Positions 17,948-25,368 of a DNA stretch of 64,000 nucleotides are shown here, in pieces. The DNA lies in assembly GCA_039810245.1 (NCBI GenBank), contig JBDHWQ010000022.1, positions 4,288-68,287 of the forward strand, given 5' to 3'. Position numbers and translations under genes: made by a program. Origin of the DNA: CALDSL01 sp039810245 (GTDB lineage Bacteria; Chloroflexota; Anaerolineae; Anaerolineales; Anaerolineaceae). A model generated the notes under the pieces. That model searched no databases and had not been told where the DNA came from. It saw nothing but the letters and a program-made list of their open reading frames with translations. The first letter of the stretch is position 1; the number at the start of each line of letters is the position of its first letter.

Positions 17948-17979
17948 GCCCCCGGTAATGGATTGAATCCACCGGGGGC
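17948..17979 (-). terminator. Terminator hairpin inside the element
   Basis: GCCCCCGGT pairs with ACCGGGGGC across a 14-base loop. On the minus strand the stem is followed by TTTTC. It separates the upstream packaging genes from the 79-aa gene and the recombinase. The rest of the 281-bp gap (17912-18192) has no gene. Confidence 0.6.
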
Positions 17980-18136
17980 ATAGGGTATAATGCCTTGTAG
18001 CCAGCCCGCCGCGTCACCGGTGGTTTGGTCAGGGACCGGTTAGCGCCATCAACGCTGGCCGGTTCCGTCTTTCCAATCCATTATAGCATCATTTCCGGCG
18101 GTTGCAACATTGAATATTACTTTTCAGCATTCATAA

Positions 18137-18179
18137 CCGCCCCGATGATTGCCAGGGTAACCGGCAATCATCGGAATGG
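18137..18179 (-). terminator. Long hairpin after the packaging gene group
   Basis: CCGATGATTGCC (18142-18153) and GGCAATCATCGG (18163-18174) are perfect complements, and CCGCC/GGCGG extend the stem outside. It lies just after the 80-aa gene in the direction of transcription. No adjacent T-run is present, so it may stabilise the mRNA 3' end rather than terminate. Confidence 0.5.
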
Positions 18180-18192
18180 CGGCGGGAATTGG

Positions 18193-18435
18193 CTAATCAT
18201 TACCCGGCACAATTTCGGTAATCTGCTGGGTCATGTTATCCACGCATGCCGGAAGGATTAAACGCAAATCCCGGTCCCAGCAATTTGACCACATGCCCCC
18301 ATTGGAAAAGCGCGCATGGCGGTAACTCTTGCCCGAATTGATAAGCTTGAAAAGCTGCGTCAACCGCTGCGCTTGTTCGCCTTCAATGCGGTTGTATTCT
18401 TCCACAATCTGTTGGATTTCCTCTTGCCTTGTCAT
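18193..18435 (-). CDS. Small hypothetical element protein (80 aa)
   Basis: Not recognised. The start at 18435 (MTRQEEIQQIVEEYNRIEGE) is four bases after the stop of the preceding gene, with AGGTGAA before it. The longer open frame reaching back to 18603 only overlaps that gene. The first ~35 residues are acidic and helical; the rest has two Cys and several Trp. Tight packing behind the terminase and coiled-coil genes suggests one operon and a linked job. Confidence 0.6.
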   Translation of the reverse strand: MTRQEEIQQIVEEYNRIEGEQAQRLTQLFKLINSGKSYRHARFSNGGMWSNCWDRDLRLILPACVDNMTQQITEIVPGND

Positions 18436-18439
18436 TGCT

Positions 18440-19231
18440 TCACCTGTTTCCCATTCGCTCTTGAAATTCCTCCAGCCATTCGGCCCGCTGTTTTTCCGGA
18501 CCGATAACAAGCGCGCCGCTTTCATCCTGTGATAATCGTTCATAAGCAGCCGATAGCGGCCCATGCGCGCCCATCGCATCACGATAGCCCAGCGCTTGCG
18601 CAACCCGGTCTAAACCTCTATGCTCATTCATCACTTCATCTTCGGCATTCTGCCGCGCCTGTTCCGCTTCTTTCATCCCGGCGGTAATTCGCAGCTCTGC
18701 CAACTGCGCGCGCGCTTGCTGCGCAATGGAATTCAAGCGCAGCCGGTTTGCGCCAGGTTCCCCAGCCTGCCCGGTACTTTTCGCAAGTACATTTGTCATC
18801 ACTTCCGCAACCGCCCGCGCCTTGTGAATGTTGCCCGATTGCATGCCTTCCGCGTAGATCGCGCGCAATTCTTCGGTTGGGTCATCGCCCGGAAGGTTAT
18901 TGCGGTCTACAACCGCTTTCACGCGCATTTCCGCAACCTGCATTTCATCGCGCAGCAATGCTGCATTCCAGCGGTTTACCTCACTTTGCCATTCGGCTTT
19001 TTCCCGGTTTTGCGCATCCTGATACCGGGAAATTGCCGCATTGAATACCGCAACCGCGCCGCGCGCAATATCATCCCGGTGTGCGCGCCGCCGCTGCGCA
19101 ATATAGTTTTCCACCGTTTGCCGTTCATAAGCGGTCATGATAGATAGGTTCTTTTGGTATTCTTCGCGCAGGGAATGAATTTCCTCCAGCGCTTCAACCC
19201 AATTCGTTACCGTTCGTACAGGTCTAAACAT
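18440..19231 (-). CDS. Coiled-coil hypothetical protein behind the terminase gene (263 aa)
   Basis: Not recognised. A hydrophilic, mostly alpha-helical 263-residue protein rich in Ala, Glu, Arg and Gln, with no membrane segment or cysteine. It starts three bases after the terminase stop; AGAGGAAAGAGG, which overlaps that stop, serves as ribosome-binding site. In phages this place is normally taken by the portal gene, but neither length nor sequence resembles a portal. A scaffold-like or packaging-interference role is possible but unproven. Confidence 0.6.
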   Translation of the reverse strand: MFRPVRTVTNWVEALEEIHSLREEYQKNLSIMTAYERQTVENYIAQRRRAHRDDIARGAVAVFNAAISRYQDAQNREKAEWQSEVNRWNAALLRDEMQVAEMRVKAVVDRNNLPGDDPTEELRAIYAEGMQSGNIHKARAVAEVMTNVLAKSTGQAGEPGANRLRLNSIAQQARAQLAELRITAGMKEAEQARQNAEDEVMNEHRGLDRVAQALGYRDAMGAHGPLSAAYERLSQDESGALVIGPEKQRAEWLEEFQERMGNR

Positions 19232-19234
19232 GGT

Positions 19235-20857
19235 TTACCTCTTTCCTCTTGCATTTCGAATGAACATTCTCAAAAACTCCCCCGCCCGGATTTCCCGGTA
19301 ATCTGGGGGTTGCGGCGGCGGGGGTTCTGGGGTTCCTTCCTCCAGCTTTGCGCGCGCAACCGCTTCATCTGCTGCATGGGTCCCGTCTACCTCCATTTCT
19401 TCATAGCATGCAACGCAACCCTTATTTCGATACCTGCAATTGCGGTATGTCACCCCCGCCGGGTGGGGGTTCCAATTCCATTCACCTATTCCTAATTGCG
19501 GGTGGTAGCTTTCACCGTCCTGATAAGGCCATTCGGCAAATGGGTCCTTTACCACTGTTGCGGGACCGTATGCGCCTTGCGCAATCAGCGCATCAACGCA
19601 TAACGCAAGGCAATCCGCAAGATCATCATGCGTTATCCTTCCGCTTTTTGGCGCGGCAATGTCAACCCCATTCCGAATTTGAAGCGCCCGCAATTCATCT
19701 ATCAATTCGGCATGGTTGTATAAAATCAGGTTCCCGGCATTCAACGATTCTTTCAAGCTGCCAAATATGCGCAGCTTAAGCGGCCGGGTGAATGGCGTAT
19801 ACTCCAATTGCGAAAGCTTGCTTTTTAGCCGCTGTACTGTACTTGCGGTATCGCAGCGAATGGTTGACGGTTTGAAGCGGCGCGCAAGATCGAATAACAT
19901 TTCTTCCGCTGCGTTTATATCAACCGGCGGCTTCATCGCATGCGCGTAATCTAGAATTACCGCGCCTTTTTCTATGTGGCATAGCGCGAATGCATACCGG
20001 TCCCGCTGGGTGGCCGGGTCAATGGCCATAACATACCGCGCGCCGCTCTGCGCAGCTTGCGCAGCATGGTTGCGGTAATCAATTGCCCGGTCAATGGCTG
20101 CGCTATCTAAAAATGCCGCAACCGGGTCAGCGAATTCCGCGCCATATTCCACGCGCGCCGCTTCCGGGTCCCGCTTTTCGGCATTTCGGATAACCCGTTC
20201 GCTTACTTTTGGGTTTAGGGTTCTGGTATCCGCGCGCGTAATGTGGTAATCATCTAATTCGCCGGTTGTCGCGCGGTCAAACAGATCGTAGACAATCCCG
20301 GTCCGGCTGGCTGGGGTTGTGGTGATAACCAACCTCCCCCGGTCCCCAAATGTGGCAATGGTAGGGGAAAACGCATCATATACACTATCTGCGCTTGAAT
20401 TCCCTAAACTATCCACGAAATGCGCTAATTCATCGAATATAACCATGCTGGCCGTAAACCCGCGTCCAGCGCGCGCGCTTGCCGGTAATGCCAGAATGGT
20501 TACACCGTTCGAAAGCTCTAGCCGGTCCTGGAGCTGCGCCTTTATCATCTTGCCAATGGCGCGCGTGTGTTTCAACATGCGCGCAATGTTGGAAATGTGA
20601 AGCGCTGCGTTATCCTGCCTTACTGAACAAATGATGATATAGCGCCCTTCACCGGACCGCAGAACATCGGAAAAGTCAGGGATTACCGCTTCATAGCATG
20701 CGATTACATCACTGATCAAGCTTTTCCCGCTGCGCCGCCCAGCAAGAAATAACCAATTGGGTTTATCGCTTGCGTAGTATGCGGATAGCTCCGCAGCCTG
20801 CCCGCCGTAAAGCTTCACCCCCAGAACATCACGCGCGAATTCAACTATCGTTGTCAT
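19235..20857 (-). CDS. Phage terminase large subunit
   Basis: A 540-residue DNA-packaging motor. The ATPase has Walker A AGRRSGKS (residues 39-46) and Walker B VIFDELAH (139-146), followed by a coupling-type segment VITTTPASRTG. The RNase H-like nuclease has Asp280 (YVMAIDPATQ), Asp336 (IRCDTAST) and Asp411/412 (THDDLADC), so both activities appear intact. The C-terminal 70 residues include a Cys pair (NCRYRNKGCVACYEE). It overlaps the upstream small gene by 17 bases. No portal or capsid gene accompanies it, so it must serve virions supplied by another phage, or have another use. Confidence 0.9.
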   Translation of the reverse strand: MTTIVEFARDVLGVKLYGGQAAELSAYYASDKPNWLFLAGRRSGKSLISDVIACYEAVIPDFSDVLRSGEGRYIIICSVRQDNAALHISNIARMLKHTRAIGKMIKAQLQDRLELSNGVTILALPASARAGRGFTASMVIFDELAHFVDSLGNSSADSVYDAFSPTIATFGDRGRLVITTTPASRTGIVYDLFDRATTGELDDYHITRADTRTLNPKVSERVIRNAEKRDPEAARVEYGAEFADPVAAFLDSAAIDRAIDYRNHAAQAAQSGARYVMAIDPATQRDRYAFALCHIEKGAVILDYAHAMKPPVDINAAEEMLFDLARRFKPSTIRCDTASTVQRLKSKLSQLEYTPFTRPLKLRIFGSLKESLNAGNLILYNHAELIDELRALQIRNGVDIAAPKSGRITHDDLADCLALCVDALIAQGAYGPATVVKDPFAEWPYQDGESYHPQLGIGEWNWNPHPAGVTYRNCRYRNKGCVACYEEMEVDGTHAADEAVARAKLEEGTPEPPPPQPPDYREIRAGEFLRMFIRNARGKR

Positions 20858-21236
20858 TCTTATCCCTGTATGCGTCTAAAATCGAATTGGCCGCCGGTCC
20901 GGTATCCTGCCGCGCCCGCATGCGGGATACCATTTCCCACAAGCGCGCCGCGCCCGCATTCAACCATCCAAAACGCTGCAAAAACTTGTCAACCTGTTCC
21001 GCGTTTCCCTGCTGCGCTGCCGCCTGGAGCGCAGCAAAACACAAATCCGCTGCCGCTTGATGGCGCGCCGCATCCTTTTCAATCAGGGATACCGCGCCAT
21101 TCAATTCATATTCTTCGCGCGCCTGCTGTTCTGCCTGGAGCGCAATTCCCAGCATTTCATCGCCGGTATTCAAGCGCTTTATTGCGCCTTCTACCGCGTG
21201 TTTGGTGGCTGTTTGATTTCCTTGTTTTGCTGGCAT
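20841..21236 (-). CDS. Small protein upstream of terminase; terminase-small-subunit candidate
   Basis: A 131-residue soluble, Ala/Gln-rich helical protein (MPAKQGNQTATKHAVEGAIK). I see no clear helix-turn-helix. Its position directly before the large subunit, with translational overlap, is that of a phage small terminase, which recognises the packaging site. The call rests on position only. Confidence 0.55.
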   Translation of the reverse strand: MPAKQGNQTATKHAVEGAIKRLNTGDEMLGIALQAEQQAREEYELNGAVSLIEKDAARHQAAADLCFAALQAAAQQGNAEQVDKFLQRFGWLNAGAARLWEMVSRMRARQDTGPAANSILDAYRDKNDNDS

Positions 21237-21475
21237 TCGGTTACCCTGTTGTGTCCTTATCCAATGACGCTATCTAATTGCGTACAATGTTCTATGTTTC
21301 TATTCCATTCCTGTTGTCTAGACAAGTCCCGGAAGTTTCCAATGGTGGTTATCTTCCCGGATGGTGGGTAATTATGGTGTTTTTGCTTTAAATACCTATA
21401 GTGAATATTCATTTGCCGAAAGTTTCCGAAATATGCATAATTAGCCACCATTGCCATAATTAGCCACCATCCCCC
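21237..21475. repeat. Repeat-rich non-coding region; candidate replication origin or operator
   Basis: The gap between the replication gene and the packaging genes holds ATGGTGGGTAATTATGG (21361-21377). The reverse complement of this motif, with one change, occurs twice 19 bases apart (21436-21451 and 21454-21470, core CATAATTAGCCACCAT). A partial copy, AATGGTGGTTAT, lies at 21341-21352. GAAGTTTCC-like repeats occur at 21331-21340 and about 21419-21430. The last copy spans the replication-gene stop codon. Iteron-like repeats beside a primase-helicase gene suggest the element's origin; a regulator binding site is the alternative. Confidence 0.6.
21311..21327. promoter_or_regulatory. Palindromic 17-bp repeat, copy 1
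   Basis: CTGTTGTCTAGACAAGT contains the 12-bp perfect palindrome TTGTCTAGACAA (21314-21325). It lies in the leader region of the packaging genes. The identical 17 bases recur at 23026-23042. A dimeric element repressor, for example the HTH protein at 24236-24637, is a plausible ligand. Confidence 0.5.
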
Positions 21476-23592
21476 GCCAGCCGAATACCCTTATAGTCAC
21501 TATCGCCATGCCCGCCGCTTTCAATCCCCCGGTTCTGTAGCTGGGTAGTAAACCAACGTTTGCCGCGCTTGCCCGCGTCATGCTCGCCTTCATCGTTGGT
21601 CCAGTTTTGCCATGCCTGGAATAGAATTGCCTTTTTTATGGCGTAGTCGGCGCGCATTTCGCAGCGCGCGTCAATGAATTGGGTGATAAGGTCCATTTCC
21701 GTTTTATAATCTTCGGTTGCCTGTTTCACCGGTTCGGGCAACTCCAGCCCGCCGTTATGCCAAAAGACCGCGCCGCATACCGCCCAATTTAAGATCCCCG
21801 GCAATTCCTCCCGGAATTCTTCAAGTATTTCGCTCATTGGCCGGGGGTTGGTGATGGTGGTCCGGAAGGGAATAACCCGAATGCGCCGCCATATTCCCAG
21901 ATCATTGCCGGTCACTTTTGGCCGGTAGTTTCCTGCCAACCATAATTTGTGGGTTGGCTCGAATGTGAACGGGTTGGAAAACAGATACCGCGCCGTGATG
22001 GTATCGCCGCCGGTCAGGTCCTTTACCAATGATTCATTTAAGCGGCGGTTTTCCGGCATTTCACTTGCCAGCGCCAGCCGTATACCCTTCAATCCGGCAA
22101 TGTGGGGGTTGGCGTTTTCGCCGCTGCGAAAGCTTGATAATAGCGCTTCAACATCGGTTCTTGTGTAGTAATCCCCGAATAGCATGCGCAGCCCTTCGCC
22201 AAATGTGGATTTCCCATTCTTCCCCAGCCCGTAGAGGAAAAATAACGCATGTTCATCCGTCAACCCGGTCAGGGAATAACCAACCGCAAGCTGTAAGAAA
22301 TAGGCTAATTCCTTATCCCCGCCGGTTACCAGATCAATAAATCTTTCCCACCTGGAGCATTGCGCAGCTGGGTTGAATTCAATATCGACAAGTTTTGAAA
22401 GCTTATAATCCGGGTTGTGGGGTAGTAATTCGCCGCTGAACAAATCAATCACCCCATTGGAAACATTCAAGAAATTCGCATGCCGGTCTAATTCGCTGGG
22501 GTCAATTGTCAAATAGGGTTTAGCCGTTTCAATCATCGCCGTTATACGGTTGCGGCTTTCGCTGCTAATGGCATGCCGCGCCAGGGCTTTCCGCTGTTCT
22601 TCATCTTGCGTTACCGCCGTTTCCGCATAGATCGCGCGAATGGTTGAATGCGCAAGCTTTACCACTTCGCCGCCTTCGTCAATCCTCCAGCGCTTTCCGT
22701 CCCAGATAACCCACTTTTCCCATGCATAGCAATAACGAACACGCGCATAATGTTGCGCTATGAAGCGTTCGCAATTCCCCAGGTCGGTTGGCGCAAAGCT
22801 CCCATTTTTGTTTTCAATCCATTCCAATACCTGTTGGATTTCTTCATCGGTTACCGGGTGGTCACCGTTTTCCATTGCGTTATCGCGCAGCGCCGTCAAT
22901 GCCGCTTCAATACTCTTTTCATCAAATCCAGCATTGCGCAGCCGCGCCGCCTTTTCAATTAGCGCCTGGTGACGCGCGCCAGCCCGCACTATCCCCCCGA
23001 CAACCGGCGGTTGTGCCTTTTTTGGCTGTTGTCTAGACAAGTACTCTTGTATCCATACTGGTAATGTGGCCAGCTCCACATCGCGCGGCGAAAGAATAAA
23101 CGCATAACCCGCCGATGGTGGAATAATGGCATACCCGTTTTCGCAGCGAATATCTATTCCCTTCCAGATACCTGCCTTGCTGGGATAACTAAAGCCTTCC
23201 GGAATGGCAAACCAATAATGATAACCGCCGTTTCTTGTTTGCGTGGTTATCGTTTCAATTGGTCCTGGATGATCATTTCGCAACTGTTCCCAGGTTTCTA
23301 ACCCGCCGCTTTTCTTGTCAACGTCAATAATGACAATGCCGCTTTCCTGCCCCGTTCGCAGCGCCCAGCCCGCCCAGGGATACCGGGAATGCCATTCCTC
23401 TATTTGCGCAAGATCACAGCTTGCATCATACAACCCGTTTGGCGCTGCCTGCCCAATGGGGTGTTTTCCTGCCGCTCTGCATCCGGCATTCCCGCAAGTG
23501 CATTGCCCTTCTTCGTCAAGTGCATGGGTGGGGAAAACTCCCCACCCATGCCCAGCATACCACTTCAATACGCGCAACCGTTCGCCGCCCAT
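21460..23592 (-). CDS. Prim-pol / SF3 helicase replication protein (P4-family primase)
   Basis: A 710-residue replication initiator. The N-terminal bifunctional primase-polymerase domain (about 1-195) shows the cysteine cluster CTCGNAGCRAAGKHP, the acidic pair in VIIDVDKKSGG (Asp90, Asp92) and GYHYWF. A linker and D5_N-like domain follow. The superfamily 3 helicase has Walker A GLGKNGKST (455-463). Phage P4 and many satellites and plasmids replicate with such a fused primase-helicase. The ATG at 23592 lies one base after the preceding stop; earlier in-frame ATGs lie inside that gene. Its stop codon lies in the repeat region. Confidence 0.92.
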   Translation of the reverse strand: MGGERLRVLKWYAGHGWGVFPTHALDEEGQCTCGNAGCRAAGKHPIGQAAPNGLYDASCDLAQIEEWHSRYPWAGWALRTGQESGIVIIDVDKKSGGLETWEQLRNDHPGPIETITTQTRNGGYHYWFAIPEGFSYPSKAGIWKGIDIRCENGYAIIPPSAGYAFILSPRDVELATLPVWIQEYLSRQQPKKAQPPVVGGIVRAGARHQALIEKAARLRNAGFDEKSIEAALTALRDNAMENGDHPVTDEEIQQVLEWIENKNGSFAPTDLGNCERFIAQHYARVRYCYAWEKWVIWDGKRWRIDEGGEVVKLAHSTIRAIYAETAVTQDEEQRKALARHAISSESRNRITAMIETAKPYLTIDPSELDRHANFLNVSNGVIDLFSGELLPHNPDYKLSKLVDIEFNPAAQCSRWERFIDLVTGGDKELAYFLQLAVGYSLTGLTDEHALFFLYGLGKNGKSTFGEGLRMLFGDYYTRTDVEALLSSFRSGENANPHIAGLKGIRLALASEMPENRRLNESLVKDLTGGDTITARYLFSNPFTFEPTHKLWLAGNYRPKVTGNDLGIWRRIRVIPFRTTITNPRPMSEILEEFREELPGILNWAVCGAVFWHNGGLELPEPVKQATEDYKTEMDLITQFIDARCEMRADYAIKKAILFQAWQNWTNDEGEHDAGKRGKRWFTTQLQNRGIESGGHGDSDYKGIRLAGDGG
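23026..23042. promoter_or_regulatory. Palindromic 17-bp repeat, copy 2
   Basis: The same CTGTTGTCTAGACAAGT as at 21311-21327, here inside the replication gene (its prim-pol/linker boundary). An exact 17-base recurrence with a central 12-bp palindrome is unlikely by chance in an 8.8-kb element. Confidence 0.45.
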
Positions 23593-23593
23593 G

Positions 23594-23974
23594 CTAGAAA
23601 TTCGCATCCACTTCGGGGAATTCATCTTCCACGATAACCGGCGCGGCTTTCCGGACAGCAGCCGGCGCGCGCAGGCGCACCCGAATTCCCATCGAAACTT
23701 TACCGGCAAAACTTACTTCGGTTGCATACAGGGCAATGCGCTTGCCAACCCAGCCGCCCAGGTCATTGCCGTAAATGGCGGCGATTGATTCGGCATTGGT
23801 CTTGTTCAGCACCAGCCCTTTATCAGTTTCGGAAAAGTAAAGCACCGGCTTTTCATCCCGGTCCTGCCCCAATTCCTCTTTTACAAGCTTCTTGATGGTT
23901 ACAATCAAGTCACTTTCGCCAATGTCGGCGGCTTTCAAATACTTACTCGGAAACAGATCATTCAACGTTGTCAT
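23594..23974 (-). CDS. Conserved phage-type hypothetical protein (126 aa)
   Basis: The sequence has the look of a small phage/plasmid family found near replication genes: MTTLNDLFPSKYLKAADIG, then EKPVLYF, KGLVLNKTNAESIAAIYG and WVGKRIALYATEV, which suggests a beta-rich, possibly OB-like fold. A single-strand DNA-binding or replication accessory role is possible but not shown. It starts inside the end of the upstream gene (17-base overlap) with AAAGGA before the ATG, and the primase ATG follows its stop after one base, so the three genes are coupled. Confidence 0.65.
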   Translation of the reverse strand: MTTLNDLFPSKYLKAADIGESDLIVTIKKLVKEELGQDRDEKPVLYFSETDKGLVLNKTNAESIAAIYGNDLGGWVGKRIALYATEVSFAGKVSMGIRVRLRAPAAVRKAAPVIVEDEFPEVDANF

Positions 23975-24155
23975 TTTCTACATTTCCTTTCGTTTCATCA
24001 TCGGTAGGTTGTATGGCGGTTCCGGTTGCGAATGTGTTTAGAAGCGTCTGGTATACCCGCGCAAGCATTTCCCGCCGCGCAGCTTGCGCAGCCGCAAATC
24101 CCGCCGCGCGCGCGAATTCTTCATGCAATTGATGGTCGGTACTAACACTGTTCAT
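23958..24155 (-). CDS. Small hypothetical element protein (65 aa)
   Basis: Not recognised. The start at 24155 (MNSVSTDHQLHEEFARAAGF) has AGGAG nearby; an earlier in-frame ATG at 24173 lies inside the hairpin region. The protein is helical, Ala-rich, and has an acidic tail ending in ENDNVE. It is overlapped by the following 126-aa gene. Confidence 0.55.
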   Translation of the reverse strand: MNSVSTDHQLHEEFARAAGFAAAQAARREMLARVYQTLLNTFATGTAIQPTDDETKGNVENDNVE

Positions 24156-24173
24156 TGACGCTCCTAAAATCAA

Positions 24174-24201
24174 AACGCTATCCTGTTCATAGGATAGCGT
24201 T
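24174..24201 (-). terminator. Hairpin between the HTH gene and the replication operon
   Basis: AACGCTATCCT and AGGATAGCGTT form a perfect 11-bp stem with a six-base loop. On the minus strand a T-rich stretch (TTGATTTTAGG) follows, which also leads into the next ribosome-binding site. It may act as a partial terminator or attenuator behind the regulator gene. Confidence 0.6.
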
Positions 24202-24235
24202 CAATTAGTCCCGTCCAATGGGTTTTAGTACCGCT

Positions 24236-24637
24236 TTAGTTCCCTCTAGTACCGCGCCGCTTCAATCCGTATGCTTTCGCAATTCGGGAAATGTATCGTT
24301 TGGATACGCCATATTTCCACGCGATATCACTATAGGTTAGATGATTCAAATAGTCATTCTTTATCAAGATTACGCGCGCCCGGTCCTGTTCCGGAAACTG
24401 CATTGCAATTTCGTCAACCTGTTCGATGGTGTCCACCCTGCTATTCATCAAGCTTTCGGCAATTTTTCTTAGTTTGTCTTTGGCGTCCATTTGAACAAAT
24501 CCATAGCTGGGGTTTATTTTTCCGCCCGTGTAGACTAGCTGTGCCTGGTTATTCTCGCGGTCGATTGATACAGTGTAAGTCACGGTTCCGGCTTTTGTAT
24601 CCCAGATCGTTATTTGAATGTGGTCGTTTTGGTCCAT
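24236..24637 (-). CDS. Helix-turn-helix DNA-binding protein of the element (133 aa)
   Basis: A 133-residue protein. The N-terminal ~55 residues are beta-rich (ITIWDTKAGTVTYTVSIDR). The C-terminus carries a helix-turn-helix, LTYSDIAWKYGVSKRYISRIAKAYGL, of the Trp-repressor/sigma-region-4-like kind. GAGGGA precedes the ATG. It is the first gene of the leftward operon and lies next to the right end, which suits an element regulator. The palindrome TTGTCTAGACAA is a candidate operator. No family name can be given. Confidence 0.7.
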   Translation of the reverse strand: MDQNDHIQITIWDTKAGTVTYTVSIDRENNQAQLVYTGGKINPSYGFVQMDAKDKLRKIAESLMNSRVDTIEQVDEIAMQFPEQDRARVILIKNDYLNHLTYSDIAWKYGVSKRYISRIAKAYGLKRRGTRGN

Positions 24638-24682
24638 GTGATTCCCTCTTACTTCATTTTAGCACGCCGCATACGTCTTTTG

Positions 24683-24719
24683 TAGTGCTATACTCGTAGC
24701 ATAGCGCGGAAAGTGAATG
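24683..24719 (+). promoter_or_regulatory. Outward-facing extended -10 promoter and RBS at the element's right end
   Basis: TGCTATACT (24686-24694) is an extended -10 box reading out of the element. GGAAAG lies shortly before the ATG at 24717, which is in frame with the 3' half of slipin. TGCTA/TAGCA around the box form a short inverted repeat. No good -35 box is visible. Together these could express the slipin remnant and the genes behind it. Confidence 0.45.
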
Positions 24720-25331
24720 CCGGAAATGAATAATTGTGTATTGTCATTGACCAAAGATACCGTCCCGGTGGATGTCGATGCGGTGCTGTTTTGGGTGGTA
24801 TGGGACGCTCAGAAGGCTGCGTTGGAAGTGGAAGACTACCGCGCCGCCATCGCCTGGGCATCGCAGACCGCGCTGCGCGAGATCATCGGGCAGATGTACC
24901 TGGCAGAAATCCTGGTCGGGCGCGACAAGATGGACGAAGCGCTGCAAAAAATCATAGATGAGCGCACCACGCCCTGGGGCGTTTCGGTGCAGAGCGTCGA
25001 AATCCGCGATGTGATCATCCCGCAGGCGCTGGAAGATGCCATGAGCCGCCAGGCGCAGGCCGAGCGCGAGCGCCAGGCGCGCGTGATTTTGGGAGAGTCT
25101 GAAAAGCAGATTGCCGCCAGCTTTGCCGAAGCGTCTGAGGCGTACAAGAATAATCCCACCGCACTGCATCTGCGCGCCATGAACATGCTGTTCGAAGGCC
25201 TCAAGCAAAAAGGCGCGCTGGTCATCGTCCCATCTTCCGCAGTTGATACAATGAACCTGGGCGCTATTGGCGGCACGGTGGCACTGGCCAACAGCCAGGC
25301 GACTACAAGCTCGGAAGGGACAGGCGGATAA
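24717..25331 (+). pseudogene. Slipin/SPFH protein, 3' half, with new start codon from the element
   Basis: A 204-codon frame. The first 10 residues (MPEMNNCVLS) come from the element and LTK spans the crossover. From there on it is slipin: DTVPVDVDAVLFWVVWD, VEDYRAAIAWASQTALREIIG, a long helical oligomerisation part (AMSRQAQAERERQARVILGE) and a C-terminal hydrophobic stretch. It lacks the membrane anchor and first SPFH strands found at 15577-15993. It may be made as a soluble fragment from the element-borne promoter and start; whether that does anything is unknown. Confidence 0.88.
24741..24760. other. Right attachment junction (attR)
   Basis: Element DNA changes into slipin sequence within ATTGACCAAAGA. 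TGAC (24748-24751) and AAAG (24753-24756) are shared with attL. Reading frame and the residues LTK are the same on both sides, so excision restores the gene without a scar. Confidence 0.8.
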
Positions 25332-25349
25332 ACTCTGCGCAGACAGTAT

Positions 25350-25365
25350 TGTTTCACGTGAAACA
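25350..25365. promoter_or_regulatory. parS centromere site (exact consensus)
   Basis: TGTTTCACGTGAAACA is a perfect 16-bp palindrome identical to the well-known bacterial parS consensus bound by ParB (Spo0J). It lies in the 103-bp gap between the slipin remnant and the SdpI gene. parS sites mark the chromosome origin region and load SMC. No parA or parB gene is in the window. Confidence 0.85.
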
Positions 25366-25368
25366 CAT

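Larger units (their letters stand above)
15986..24751. mobile_element. 8.77-kb integrative element (phage-satellite-like) inserted in the slipin gene
   Basis: The boundaries follow from the split slipin frame. All recognised genes lie on the minus strand: HTH protein, two small genes, prim-pol/SF3 helicase, a small gene plus terminase large subunit, a coiled-coil protein, two small genes, and a large serine recombinase. Base composition is visibly less GC-rich than the host. No capsid, portal, tail, lysis, conjugation or recognisable antibiotic-resistance gene is present. Replication, packaging motor and integration genes without virion genes fit a phage satellite; a decayed prophage or a plasmid-like integrative element are alternatives. 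Confidence 0.88.

Noticed and set aside
18236..18244. Isolated DnaA-box-like TTATCCACG inside the element
   Set aside because: One mismatch, single copy, inside a coding sequence; not enough to call an origin.
15986..24751. Complete prophage
   Set aside because: No portal, capsid, tail or lysis genes and too short; only packaging motor, replication and integration functions are visible.
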